10,603 bases of DNA from Deltaproteobacteria bacterium (GTDB lineage: Bacteria > Desulfobacterota > Desulfobacteria > Desulfobacterales > ETH-SRB1): assembly GCA_019314185.1 (NCBI GenBank), contig JAFCZU010000073.1, forward strand, positions 1 to 10,603, in the 5' to 3' direction. Of the stretch, positions 1 through 7,549 are shown in pieces (position 1 is the stretch's first letter; every line of letters starts with the position of its first letter). The translations under genes and the position numbers were made by a program. Under the pieces are notes generated by a model that worked only from the letters and a program-made list of their open reading frames with translations, was not told the DNA's origin and made no database searches.

Positions 1-22
1 TTAAACCAGAAGACATTTTTCC

Positions 23-51
23 GCTTAACAATATTACGCAAAATGTTAAGC
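23..51. repeat. Perfect 8-bp inverted repeat, 13-nt loop
   Basis: The arms gcttaaca (23-30) and tgttaagc (44-51) are perfectly complementary around a 13-nt AT-rich loop. No T-run follows on either side, so it does not look like an intrinsic terminator. It may be an operator or part of a mobile-element end. The pairing is read directly; any function is unknown. Confidence 0.45.
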
Positions 52-67
52 CATCTTGAATAACGTG

Positions 68-108
68 CAGGAATTATTTTAAAATACGGGTAATTCCTGT
101 GTTTTTTT
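68..108. terminator. Terminator-like hairpin with T-tract
   Basis: A perfect 9-bp stem, caggaatta (68-76) with taattcctg (91-99), encloses a 14-nt loop. Two bases later there is a run of seven T (102-108). Read on the plus strand this fits an intrinsic terminator for a gene left of the window. The stem has only three G/C pairs and a long loop, so it would be weak. It could instead be the end of a repeat element. Confidence 0.4.
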
Positions 109-180
109 GCTTGAGAATTTAACATTATTGTTATAGTAAATATCAAATATAGAGCCCTGAAACGCAAAGCGAGTTTGTAA

Positions 181-306
181 CCCTAATCGAGCGAAAGTCG
201 AGGGTGCCTCAGCTTCAAGGCGTCCAAGGGCAAAGCTGTAGTCATTTACCGCGAGCCCTTGGCAACACAGAAGATGGGGTGGCATCGGCTTTCCTGAAGC
301 GGTAAA
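181..306. other. Compact structured stretch, possible ncRNA or repeat
   Basis: Several inverted repeats are packed together: ccc/tcga (181-190) with tcga/ggg (198-204) around a gcgaaag loop; gcct (206-209) with aggc (218-221); ccaagggc (224-231) with gcccttgg (255-262); and tttaccgc (245-252) with gcggtaaa (299-306). The last pair starts inside the loop of the one before it, which is pseudoknot topology. A 76-codon minus-strand frame covers the same bases but resembles no protein I know and has no convincing ribosome site. I therefore favour non-coding or repeat DNA. Which strand would be transcribed is not evident. Confidence 0.35.
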
Positions 307-309
307 CAA

Positions 310-559
310 AACGAAAAGTTTTTCTTAAAACTATAACTCATCAATAGAAGACATGTTAATTTTTGGAAAACACAACAAAAATGATAACCATTTTAAAACC
401 TTATCTTTGTTTTTCATTTTGTTTACGATCAATTAGGGTATAATATAATGAGTGCAAAGAAATCCCTCTTTAAAATGACCTGTGAATATTGCAAATTCTA
501 TCATTTGCATATCTGCAACGCATTCGAGACAGGTTGATAGCAGCAGATCGGGGAGCTTC
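310..559. other. AT-rich intergenic stretch
   Basis: This stretch is AT-rich and has no long ORF. The only items of note are a TATAAT at 439-444, without a good -35 hexamer 17 bp upstream, and the 29-codon frame at 448-537 listed separately. I see no RNA gene, insertion-sequence end or other recognisable element. Confidence 0.5.
448..537 (+). CDS. Doubtful small Cys/His-containing ORF (29 aa)
   Basis: An ATG 9 nt after a TAGGG purine stretch opens a 29-residue frame ending in TGA. The protein has a C-x2-C pair (Cys12, Cys15), then His19, His21 and Cys23, a spacing that recalls half of a zinc-ribbon or metal-binding knuckle. It stops about 20 nt before the inverted-repeat unit that begins at 560. 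It could therefore be the surviving start of a longer interrupted gene, a genuine microprotein, or chance. I recognise no family, and the length alone gives weak support. Confidence 0.2.
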   Translation: MSAKKSLFKMTCEYCKFYHLHICNAFETG

Positions 560-689
560 GGACGTCCTTGACTAACTCGACATACTTATGATATTAACAC
601 GTCTGTTGTTTGGTAATGTCACCTTTTGCAATTACCAAAACGCTTTATCGATTAAATAACCATAAGTCTAATTAGTCGAGGGGGCGTCC
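560..689. repeat. 130-bp imperfect inverted-repeat unit (MITE-like)
   Basis: The ends form an imperfect terminal inverted repeat of about 28-30 bp. The left arm starts ggacgtcc and ends gacatacttatg (560-590). The right arm, 661-689, read as its complement starts ggacgccccc and ends gacttatg, and both arms share gactaa. A second perfect hairpin sits inside: tttggtaat (609-617) with attaccaaa (631-639), 13-nt loop. No coding frame lies within. I see no clear target-site duplication in the immediate flanks. The layout fits a small non-autonomous element or a long structured RNA. Confidence 0.45.
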
Positions 690-949
690 TTTATGCCACG
701 TGAGTTTCGCTGCAGTTCCATCCACGCTTCTAAAGCAGAGCATTATATGAGAAAGAATGAGGTTAAAAGATCAACTGGAATATAAGAGATCATGTACGCG
801 GCAAAAAATAATTACACAAGATTGCGCTGGATTTTGGTTCGTCTATAAGGCATATCTGCTGGTGCATATCGAGATAGGTGGATAGCGTTCTTTGCGTCTA
901 TCATGTAGTCTGTATAGTCTGTAGAATGGAAAAAGGGGGCGAGAATATA
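690..949 (+). promoter_or_regulatory. Leader region of the exopolysaccharide operon
   Basis: This stretch lies between the inverted-repeat unit and the first operon gene. A possible sigma-70 promoter is TTGCGC (822-827), 16 bp, TATAAG (844-849): three of six and five of six consensus matches. Downstream are direct repeats: gcatatc at 850-856 and 864-870, and a perfect tandem tagtctgta at 906-914 and 915-923. I looked for a sigma-54 site with the GG and GC doublets ten bases apart and found none in this stretch. A 30-codon frame at 693-785 has no other support. Confidence 0.3.
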
Positions 950-3061
950 ATGCAAAACAAAAAATATTGCGCTGTCATCACCTGTATTCTTACCTTGTCT
1001 ATGCTGGGACTCTTTGTGTCTTGTTCAAGCATGGAGGAAAAACGGGACAAGTTTTTCAACCGTGGAAAGGCCATGTTTGAAGAAAAGGACTATGCAAAGG
1101 CCCGTGTTGAATTTAAGAATACCATTCAGGTTGATCCAAAATTCGCTGAAGGCTACTATTGGCTTGGCAAGGTTGAACTCGCCCTTCAAAACTCCCGGAA
1201 GGCCTTTGGCAACTTCACCAGGGCTGTGGGATTGAATCCGAACCTTTTAGAGGCGCAGATTGATCTGGGAAGGCTTTTCCTCGTCGCGGAACAAACAGAC
1301 AAGGCATTGGAAAAAGCCAGCGCAGTCTTAACGCTGGACGCGGAAAACATAGACGCCCTCTTCTTAAAGGCAATCGCGTTATCCACAAAAAAGAAATTTC
1401 AGGAAGCGCTTGCCATTGTGAAGAGGGTTATTGTTGCTGACTCCGGCAGGGCCGGAGCTTACCTGTTAGGCTCTCAGCTTCACGTTGTCTTAAACAAACC
1501 AGAATCAGCCGAGAGACTGCTGCAGACAGGTTTAAAAAAGTTGAAAAAGCCAGCCTTCTATCATGCGCTGGCTGAGCTGTATATCAGTCAGAAGCGTCTG
1601 AAAGATGCGGAAAATATCTACAGACAGGTGATCTCCCTTGAGCCGGAAGAAGCTCGGCATAGACAGGCGCTGGCCCGCTTTTACATAAAGCAGGGCAGTT
1701 ATGATCAGGCCGAGGCTGAACTCCGGGCAATAACCGCCATGGATAATACTCGCGAGGAGTATATCCTTCCCCTGGCCAGGTTTCTTGCCTTGAAGCAGAG
1801 GGCAGGGGAAGCCGAAGAGCTTCTTGCCTGGTTCATCCAAAAAAATCCCGGGGCTTACAAGATACGTTTTGCTCTTGGCAATCTTTACTTAAATACCCGC
1901 CGGCCGGAAAAAGCCCTGGAGGTATATCGGCAAACAGCAGAGTATGACCCTAAAAATTCTAATGCATTGCAGGCCAGAAACCAGATGGCCATTGTCCATA
2001 TTAGTGAGGGAAGGTTAGACAAGGCGTTTGAGATTACCAGCAAGGTGCTGAAAGACAACCCGCGGGATATGGGGGCACTTCGTATTCAGGGCAGGATCTG
2101 CCTGGACAGGAAGGATTCCGTAAATGCAATAAGCGCCTTCCGCACCCTGATCAGGGAAACACCAAAAGATCCCGAAGCCCACCTGTTCCTGGGACATGCC
2201 CACAGATTGAACCAGGAGTATGCTCTGGCAGAAGAACAGTTCAAAAAGGCCGTTGCTCTAAATGAGGAATATATTCCGGCTCGCGAGGCGCTTGGTGATC
2301 TTTATGTTGAAAAAAAGGATTTTGCCATGGCTGAAAAGGTCTTTCAGGAACTGGTTAGCCGGTATCCCGAAGATCCCGGAGGTGACTTCAGACTGGGCAT
2401 TATGTATCGTCTTCAGGGAGAAAATGATAAGGCCGTGTCAGCCTTTGAAAGGGCCATAAAGTTAAAACCTGCCTGGCTTGTCGCTTACCATAATATTGCT
2501 TCCGTTTGTTTGAATCAAAGGCAGGCCGCCAAGGCAATAGACGTGCTGCAAAGAGCTTATAAGATCAGGCCGGAATCGAATCGAACGAACTTTTTGCTCG
2601 CAAATGCCTATGAGCAAATGGAAGAGAAAGACAAGGCCCGCGGGATATACGAGAAGCTTCTGTCAAAGAACCCGCAAGATCCATACGCGGCAAACAATCT
2701 TGCCTATCTCTATGCGGATGCGTATCCGACAAAAGAGAATCTGGCAAAAGCCGTGCAGTTAATCCAAAACATATTGACTAAGGCCCCGGATGCTTCATAT
2801 CTTGCCGACACACTGGGCTGGGTTTATTTCAGGCAGGGGAAGTTTTCTGAAGCGCTGGAGCAGATAGAAAAGGCCTTGGCAAATGCGCCGTCAGAAGCTA
2901 TCTTTAATTACCACCTTGGTGTTGTTCTGGCTAAAAAGGGTGACTATGCAGGCGCACGCAAAGCCTTGAAGACGGCGATCGAAATCGGCGGCCACTTTCC
3001 AGGGCGGGAACAGGCATTGCAGATGCTGGAAAATAAGAAAATTAAAAGATTGGACAATTAA
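950..3061 (+). CDS. TPR-repeat lipoprotein of exopolysaccharide locus (PrsT-like)
   Basis: This encodes 703 residues from the ATG at 950, chosen because AGGGGG lies about 10 nt upstream and a lipoprotein signal follows at once. An upstream in-frame start at 878 would put 24 odd, Cys-rich residues before that signal. The N-terminus is charged, then hydrophobic, then ends FVSC, making Cys25 the probable lipidated residue. The rest, from about residue 33 to 695, is an almost unbroken array of TPR motifs (roughly 18-20, by eye), including the NNLAYLY and DTLGWVYF segments near the C-terminus typical of the PEP-CTERM-associated TPR lipoprotein family. TPR solenoids bind proteins, so a scaffold for polymer export at the outer membrane or in the periplasm is likely. 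It is shorter than the roughly 900-residue PrsT proteins I remember, so a more general TPR lipoprotein is possible. It is the first gene of the operon. Confidence 0.85.
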   Translation: MQNKKYCAVITCILTLSMLGLFVSCSSMEEKRDKFFNRGKAMFEEKDYAKARVEFKNTIQVDPKFAEGYYWLGKVELALQNSRKAFGNFTRAVGLNPNLLEAQIDLGRLFLVAEQTDKALEKASAVLTLDAENIDALFLKAIALSTKKKFQEALAIVKRVIVADSGRAGAYLLGSQLHVVLNKPESAERLLQTGLKKLKKPAFYHALAELYISQKRLKDAENIYRQVISLEPEEARHRQALARFYIKQGSYDQAEAELRAITAMDNTREEYILPLARFLALKQRAGEAEELLAWFIQKNPGAYKIRFALGNLYLNTRRPEKALEVYRQTAEYDPKNSNALQARNQMAIVHISEGRLDKAFEITSKVLKDNPRDMGALRIQGRICLDRKDSVNAISAFRTLIRETPKDPEAHLFLGHAHRLNQEYALAEEQFKKAVALNEEYIPAREALGDLYVEKKDFAMAEKVFQELVSRYPEDPGGDFRLGIMYRLQGENDKAVSAFERAIKLKPAWLVAYHNIASVCLNQRQAAKAIDVLQRAYKIRPESNRTNFLLANAYEQMEEKDKARGIYEKLLSKNPQDPYAANNLAYLYADAYPTKENLAKAVQLIQNILTKAPDASYLADTLGWVYFRQGKFSEALEQIEKALANAPSEAIFNYHLGVVLAKKGDYAGARKALKTAIEIGGHFPGREQALQMLENKKIKRLDN

Positions 3062-3125
3062 GCTTACAATATGATAATATTCCAGTTTTCATTTATATTA
3101 ATTAATTTTGCCGGACAAAAAAACT

Positions 3126-3689
3126 ATGAGAACCTCAAAAAACCTTATCTTTTTTTGCGCATTTTGCCTTTTCTGGGTTATCGGAACCGCCGGTTTACAA
3201 GCCGAAGATACCTACCTGCTGGGGCCGGAAGATCTGCTCGAGATATCAGTATGGAAAGACACGGAACTCACCAGGGAAATTATTGTTCAGCCTGACGGAT
3301 ATTTTTCCTTTCCACTCGCGGGGCAGATACTGGCCGGTGGACGCAGCATAGCTGCTATCCAGAAAGAGCTCAACCAGAAGCTGTCCTCCTATGTTCCGGA
3401 TCCAACGGTAACGGTGCTGTTGCGTAAGGTGCAAAGCTACGCTGTTTACGTTGTTGGCAAGGTAAACAGGCCCGGGCATTTTGTTCTTGGGCGGAAAGTA
3501 AACGTCATGCAGGCCCTGAGTATGGCCGGAGGTCTGACCCCTTTTGCTTCTTCCGGGAACATATTGATACTGAGAGAGGGGGCAGAAAAGCAGGAAAAAT
3601 ATCAATTTGATTATGACGATATTGCAAATGGAAAGAACCTCGATCAGAACATAGATTTGAAAAGCGGCGATGTGGTAGTGGTGCCTTGA
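3126..3689 (+). CDS. Wza-type polysaccharide export protein (Poly_export + SLBB)
   Basis: 187 residues from the ATG at 3126. A TTG six codons upstream (3108) is in frame, but neither start has a good Shine-Dalgarno site; the ATG gives the cleaner signal peptide, ending at LQA about residue 26. The mature part begins YLLGPEDLLEISVW and runs through VQPDGYFSFPLAG to DPTVTVLLR, the classic polysaccharide export domain (about residues 30-115). An SLBB-like segment follows (VVGKVNRPGHF to ILILREG, about 120-160). No lipobox cysteine is present, so it is probably periplasmic or forms a short export ring without the Wza C-terminal helix. The length suits the small export proteins of exosortase-type loci rather than the roughly 380-residue Wza. 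It starts 64 nt after the TPR gene and overlaps the barrel gene by 4 nt. Confidence 0.9.
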   Translation: MRTSKNLIFFCAFCLFWVIGTAGLQAEDTYLLGPEDLLEISVWKDTELTREIIVQPDGYFSFPLAGQILAGGRSIAAIQKELNQKLSSYVPDPTVTVLLRKVQSYAVYVVGKVNRPGHFVLGRKVNVMQALSMAGGLTPFASSGNILILREGAEKQEKYQFDYDDIANGKNLDQNIDLKSGDVVVVP

Positions 3690-4882
3690 AACTGCTTGCA
3701 GAGATCACAACCGCCGCTGTTCTGATTTTTGAGGTATGCCTCGCCGGAGTTGCTCTTGCGGATCAGCTCTCTCTTGTGCCTTCCATATCAGCAAGAGGCG
3801 CTTATAACGACAATCTGTTTTTTACCAGCAGCGAGGAGACAAGCGACTTCTTTACAGAGGTAAGACCTGCCATTGCCTTTAAACAGGCAACGGAAAATTT
3901 TTCATTGAATGCGGCCGCTGAGATGATTATTGAGTCTTTTGCGGATAAAACAGATCTAAATACAGTGGACCGGAAATTTACGGCTGATGCCCTGCTCTGG
4001 TCGCATCCACGGCTCAAGTTTAATCTAAGCGGATTGTACCTTAAAGATACCACCCTCAATGAAGAACTCACAGAAGGCGGATTGTTACTAAGTCGTAACG
4101 ATCGCAGTAGATATAGCGCTACCGCAGGGTTTGCCTGGATGGCAGGAGAGCGCACCGACCTCGATCTTGGAATCTCATACAACGATCTCGAGTATGATGA
4201 TCCAGGGGTTAGCGATCACCATGAAACGCGTGTATACGGAGGAATAAGCCGCAGGCTGAGCAACTTCAAGACGTCGATTTTTTTGCAGCCGTCTTATGTT
4301 CATTATAAATTCGATGCCGGCAAGGCTGAGAATTATCAGGCGTTGGCCGGCATCCGGCACGATTTCACAGAGCGGACTTCTTTGCAGATTCTGGCCGGCC
4401 CGAACCATGTCCGTTCGGAGCGGACGTCCATTCGCGTGGGAGGGGTGTTAGGTCCTTACATATTTCTCAAAACAGTGGCTGAAAGAGAGAGCCTGTCCGG
4501 CTGGGTGACCAGCATCGAGGCTAAAAAAGCCTGTGAGAGAGGAAGTTTGCGTGCGGGTTATACTGAAGAGATCACAGGAAGCGGCTATGGGCTGATTCTA
4601 CGCAGGCGTCATTCTTATCTCTCCTCCTCTTTCCAATTTTCAGAAAGGCTGAGAGGGAATCTGGACTTAAGCTGCTTCCGGATAAAGACCGAGAGTGAGG
4701 AGGTGCGGACAAATTATAAAACATACTCTGCCGGTGGCAGCCTCAGCTATAAACTGAACGAACAGGCTGATATTACACTCCATTTCCGGCACAGTGAAAT
4801 AGATGACTGCATTATTGATAAAGAGGCGGAACGGAACATGATCTATTTCGAGATCAAGGTGTATACTATAAAGGAGTTATAA
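3686..4882 (+). CDS. Outer-membrane beta-barrel of exopolysaccharide locus
   Basis: 398 residues. The only reasonable start is the TTG at 3686, which shares TTGA with the stop of the preceding export gene and implies translational coupling; the first in-frame ATG is far inside the gene. A signal peptide ends at ALA (about residue 25), although it carries two acidic residues, which is unusual. The mature protein has the alternating polar/hydrophobic pattern of beta strands throughout, with barrel-like openings such as ISARGAYNDNLFFT. It fits the outer-membrane beta-barrel family found between export protein and Wzz in exosortase (PEP-CTERM) loci, thought to help carry polymer across the outer membrane. 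It ends FEIKVYTIKEL rather than with a terminal aromatic residue. The family role is known mainly from context, and the specific function is inferred. Confidence 0.75.
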   Translation: MKLLAEITTAAVLIFEVCLAGVALADQLSLVPSISARGAYNDNLFFTSSEETSDFFTEVRPAIAFKQATENFSLNAAAEMIIESFADKTDLNTVDRKFTADALLWSHPRLKFNLSGLYLKDTTLNEELTEGGLLLSRNDRSRYSATAGFAWMAGERTDLDLGISYNDLEYDDPGVSDHHETRVYGGISRRLSNFKTSIFLQPSYVHYKFDAGKAENYQALAGIRHDFTERTSLQILAGPNHVRSERTSIRVGGVLGPYIFLKTVAERESLSGWVTSIEAKKACERGSLRAGYTEEITGSGYGLILRRRHSYLSSSFQFSERLRGNLDLSCFRIKTESEEVRTNYKTYSAGGSLSYKLNEQADITLHFRHSEIDDCIIDKEAERNMIYFEIKVYTIKEL

Positions 4883-4892
4883 GGTAAATACC

Positions 4893-6635
4893 ATGAGACA
4901 GAGATTGAATACTCTGGATGACTACAAGGCGTTTTTGATACGCAGAAGGCTGCATACTTTGATTCCTTTTCTGATCGTTTTTGCCGCTGCCATGGCGGCA
5001 GCCTTTCTGCTCCCCCCGGTTTATCGTTCTACATCCACGATCCTTATCGAGAGCCAGCAGATCCCGCAGGATCTTATCAAAACCACGGTAACCGGTTACG
5101 TGGAGAAGCGTCTGCAGTCCATAAGCCAGGAAGTCATGAGCCGGGCAAAGCTGCTGGAAATTATAGACCACTTCTCTCTCTACAGAGAACTGAAAGACAG
5201 AAAGACCACGGAAGAGATCATCGACCTTATGCGGAATGACATCTCTCTGGAGATGGTAAACGCCGAAGCCGTGGACCCGCGCACGGGCAGGGCTTCCCAT
5301 GCTACTGTGGCCTTCACGCTGTCTTATGAAGGCAAAAACCCCGATAAAGTAGAAAATGTCGCAAACGCCCTTGCCACTCTGTATCTCGAAGCCAACCTGA
5401 AGACTCGCACCAGTATAGCTGAAACCAGCGTGACCTTCCTGCAGGAGCAGGTAGAGCTGTATCGAAATCAGTGCGCCGAGCTTGAAAAAAGGGTTGCTGG
5501 ATTCAAAGAGAAGCATCTTGCTGAACTCCCTGAACTTCTTCAGTTGAACCTTCAGAGCGAGAAAGAGATGAGAAAGAGGATAGATAACCTCGATAGGGAC
5601 ATTCGCATTCTGCAGGATCGTAAAGTCTATCTCGAAGGCCAGTTAGCCATGATAGACTCGGACTCTCCTCTTATTGATGAGACCGGACGGCGTGTGCTTG
5701 ATGTGCGTGAACGCCTCAAACTGATGAAGAATGATCTGATAGCCTTGCTTGCAATTTTTTCAGACAAGCACCCGGATGTTATCAGGGTCAGGAAACAGGT
5801 AGAGCAACTGGAGCAGGAGGTACATCTCGAAGAGGACCTCGCAGGCATGCGAAAGGAGCTTAAGAATAAACGGGCCTCTCTTAAGGAGCTTATTGGCCGG
5901 TTCACGGAAAAACATCCGGATGTGATCAGGCTAAAGTGCGAGATAGCGCAGTATAAAGAGCAGCTTGAGCAGGCAGCCAAGACAGGCGTGGTTTCCCGGC
6001 CGGAAGTGGCTGAGCCGCAAAATCCAGCATACATAAACCTTAATACGCAGATTGTTTCCACAGATATGGAAATAAATGCCTTCAAGGAGCAGCGAAAGGA
6101 GCTGCGCCAGAAGTGGATGACTTATGTCGGCAGGCTGGAAAAGATGCCTCGCGTGGAACAGGAATACCGTAATCTTTCCCGTGACCATGACAATACCATG
6201 TCCAAGTACAGGGAGACCATGGACAAGCTTATGGGGGCCAGGCAGGCCCTCAGCCTGGAAGAACATCAGGTGGGCGAAAGGTTTTTCATTATAGACCCTG
6301 CAACGTTTTCCGAAAAGCCGGTGAAGCCGAACCGGCTTGCCATCATGCTCATAGGTATCGTACTTGGAGTCGGTGTCGGTATCGGCTTTGCCTCGGTCGC
6401 AGAATTCTCGGATACATCAGCCAGGAACACGGATGAGCTGCGGTCAATCATTGATTTGCCGGTGCTTGCCGTAATTCCGCGCATCTTCACGAAAAAAGAG
6501 CTGGCCGGACAAAGAAGGAAAACATGTCAGAATATCGCCATAGCCGCAGGCACGCTGATCATCGCTGTCATTTTTTTCCATTTCTTCATTATGGATATCG
6601 ATATATTCTGGCTCAAGCTAATGAGAAGGTTTTAA
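4893..6635 (+). CDS. Wzz-type chain-length determinant (XrtA-locus type)
   Basis: 580 residues from the ATG at 4893, 10 nt after the barrel gene; AAGGT sits about 7 nt upstream and AAGGAG further back. A first membrane helix spans about residues 21-41 and is followed by PPVYRSTSTILIES, the hallmark Wzz start. A long periplasmic region, mostly coiled coil, runs from about 170 to 460. The proline-rich IIDPATFSEKPVKPNR precedes the second helix (482-503). A cytoplasmic stretch with RNTDELRSIIDLPVLAVIPR leads to a third helix (about 546-568). The third helix and the lack of a fused kinase match the chain-length proteins of exosortase loci. It should polymerise in the inner membrane and set exopolysaccharide length with the separate kinase downstream. 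A segment containing KHPDVIR occurs twice, 48 residues apart (see findings). Confidence 0.92.
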   Translation: MRQRLNTLDDYKAFLIRRRLHTLIPFLIVFAAAMAAAFLLPPVYRSTSTILIESQQIPQDLIKTTVTGYVEKRLQSISQEVMSRAKLLEIIDHFSLYRELKDRKTTEEIIDLMRNDISLEMVNAEAVDPRTGRASHATVAFTLSYEGKNPDKVENVANALATLYLEANLKTRTSIAETSVTFLQEQVELYRNQCAELEKRVAGFKEKHLAELPELLQLNLQSEKEMRKRIDNLDRDIRILQDRKVYLEGQLAMIDSDSPLIDETGRRVLDVRERLKLMKNDLIALLAIFSDKHPDVIRVRKQVEQLEQEVHLEEDLAGMRKELKNKRASLKELIGRFTEKHPDVIRLKCEIAQYKEQLEQAAKTGVVSRPEVAEPQNPAYINLNTQIVSTDMEINAFKEQRKELRQKWMTYVGRLEKMPRVEQEYRNLSRDHDNTMSKYRETMDKLMGARQALSLEEHQVGERFFIIDPATFSEKPVKPNRLAIMLIGIVLGVGVGIGFASVAEFSDTSARNTDELRSIIDLPVLAVIPRIFTKKELAGQRRKTCQNIAIAAGTLIIAVIFFHFFIMDIDIFWLKLMRRF

Positions 6636-6684
6636 TGGGAGAGGGCTGGACTGAGCGTGAATAAATCGGACAGGAGCTTTCATT

Positions 6685-7500
6685 ATGAGTCACATTGAAA
6701 AGGCCTTGGAAAAGGCTGCAAAGGAACGGAGCAATACCTCTGAGGGAAAAGCGCCGGCAAATGACAGCGCAGAGGCGCTCAACCCCGTTTACACCGAGAC
6801 CCGCTCCGTGGTCGCTGACAATGCGCTGCTTGCGCAAAATCGGGTGGTCACCCTGAATATCGATCCCGTAATCCTGGAACAGTACAACATCCTCAAGACA
6901 CAGGTGCTGCAACGGACACGCAAAGATTCTCTCAACACCATCATGATCACCAGCGCGCGCCCGGGGGAAGGCAAGACACTTACTGCAGTAAACCTTGCCA
7001 TCAGCCTGGCCAGAGAGATAAACCAGACAGTGCTTTTAGTGGACGCCGATTTCAGGCCGCCGTCTCTACACAAGTATTTTGGACTGCCTGTTGAGCCGGG
7101 TCTTACCGATTATCTCTTTCGGAACCAGGCCCTGCCGGGCCTCCTTGTTAACCCCGGCATAGCCAAACTCACGGTTCTTCCGGCAGGAAAACCCGCTTCT
7201 GATTCCGTCGAGCACCTGGGGTCGCCCAGGATGAAAGCGCTGGTAGAGGAGATGAAAACCCGTTATCCTGATCGCTACATTATTTTCGACTGCTCCCCGT
7301 TGCTTACCCATGCTGATCCTCTTATCTTCGCGCAATATGTGGATGCAATAATACTGGTAGTGGAAGCAGGCACGACTTCTGAGCATGACATCCGCGAAGC
7401 CGCTCAGCTCCTGTCCGGCAGGAACGTCATCGGCACGGTATTGAACAAGACCGAAATGCATGGCAAGGCGTACCAGAGCGCTTATTCAAGGACTGGTTGA
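6685..7500 (+). CDS. Tyrosine autokinase of exopolysaccharide locus (CpsD/Wzc kinase class)
   Basis: 271 residues from the ATG at 6685, with AGGAG about 9 nt upstream. After a polar, low-complexity N-terminus (1-60) comes the BY-kinase P-loop fold. Walker A is SARPGEGKT (90-98, Lys97), Walker A' is VLLVDADFRPP (116-126, Asp120 and Asp122), and Walker B is YIIFDCSP (198-205, Asp202). It has no membrane segment and would be activated by the cytosolic part of the preceding Wzz protein. Phosphorylation cycling is known to control chain length in this family. The C-terminal tail holds only Tyr263 and Tyr267 in the last nine residues, unlike the longer Tyr cluster of Wzc. It might alternatively be a MinD/ParA ATPase, but the VDADFRPP motif and the neighbours favour the kinase. 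Confidence 0.9.
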   Translation: MSHIEKALEKAAKERSNTSEGKAPANDSAEALNPVYTETRSVVADNALLAQNRVVTLNIDPVILEQYNILKTQVLQRTRKDSLNTIMITSARPGEGKTLTAVNLAISLAREINQTVLLVDADFRPPSLHKYFGLPVEPGLTDYLFRNQALPGLLVNPGIAKLTVLPAGKPASDSVEHLGSPRMKALVEEMKTRYPDRYIIFDCSPLLTHADPLIFAQYVDAIILVVEAGTTSEHDIREAAQLLSGRNVIGTVLNKTEMHGKAYQSAYSRTG

Positions 7501-7549
7501 CCAGGCAATTTTAACCAATTAACCAACGAAGACGGGATAGCAGGTTTAT

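Noticed and set aside
79..309. 76-codon minus-strand ORF in the left flank
   Set aside because: It overlaps the dense inverted repeats at 181-306, has no convincing ribosome site and reads like no protein family I know. Structured non-coding DNA is the better reading.
560..689. Integron attC site
   Set aside because: The inverted repeat is long enough, but I see no matching RYYYAAC and GTTRRRY core sites at its ends, and no integrase or cassette array is present.
878..949. Longer N-terminus for the TPR lipoprotein
   Set aside because: It would place 24 residues ahead of the lipoprotein signal. The ATG at 950 has the better ribosome site and gives a normal signal peptide.
3062..3125. Internal promoter or terminator between TPR and export genes
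   Set aside because: There is only a 5-bp AT palindrome without a T-run, and no convincing -35/-10 pair, so the genes are probably co-transcribed.
6635..6664. Nine-codon ORF overlapping the Wzz stop (TAATG)
   Set aside because: A possible leader peptide before the kinase gene, but it is too short and has no attenuator-like structure behind it.
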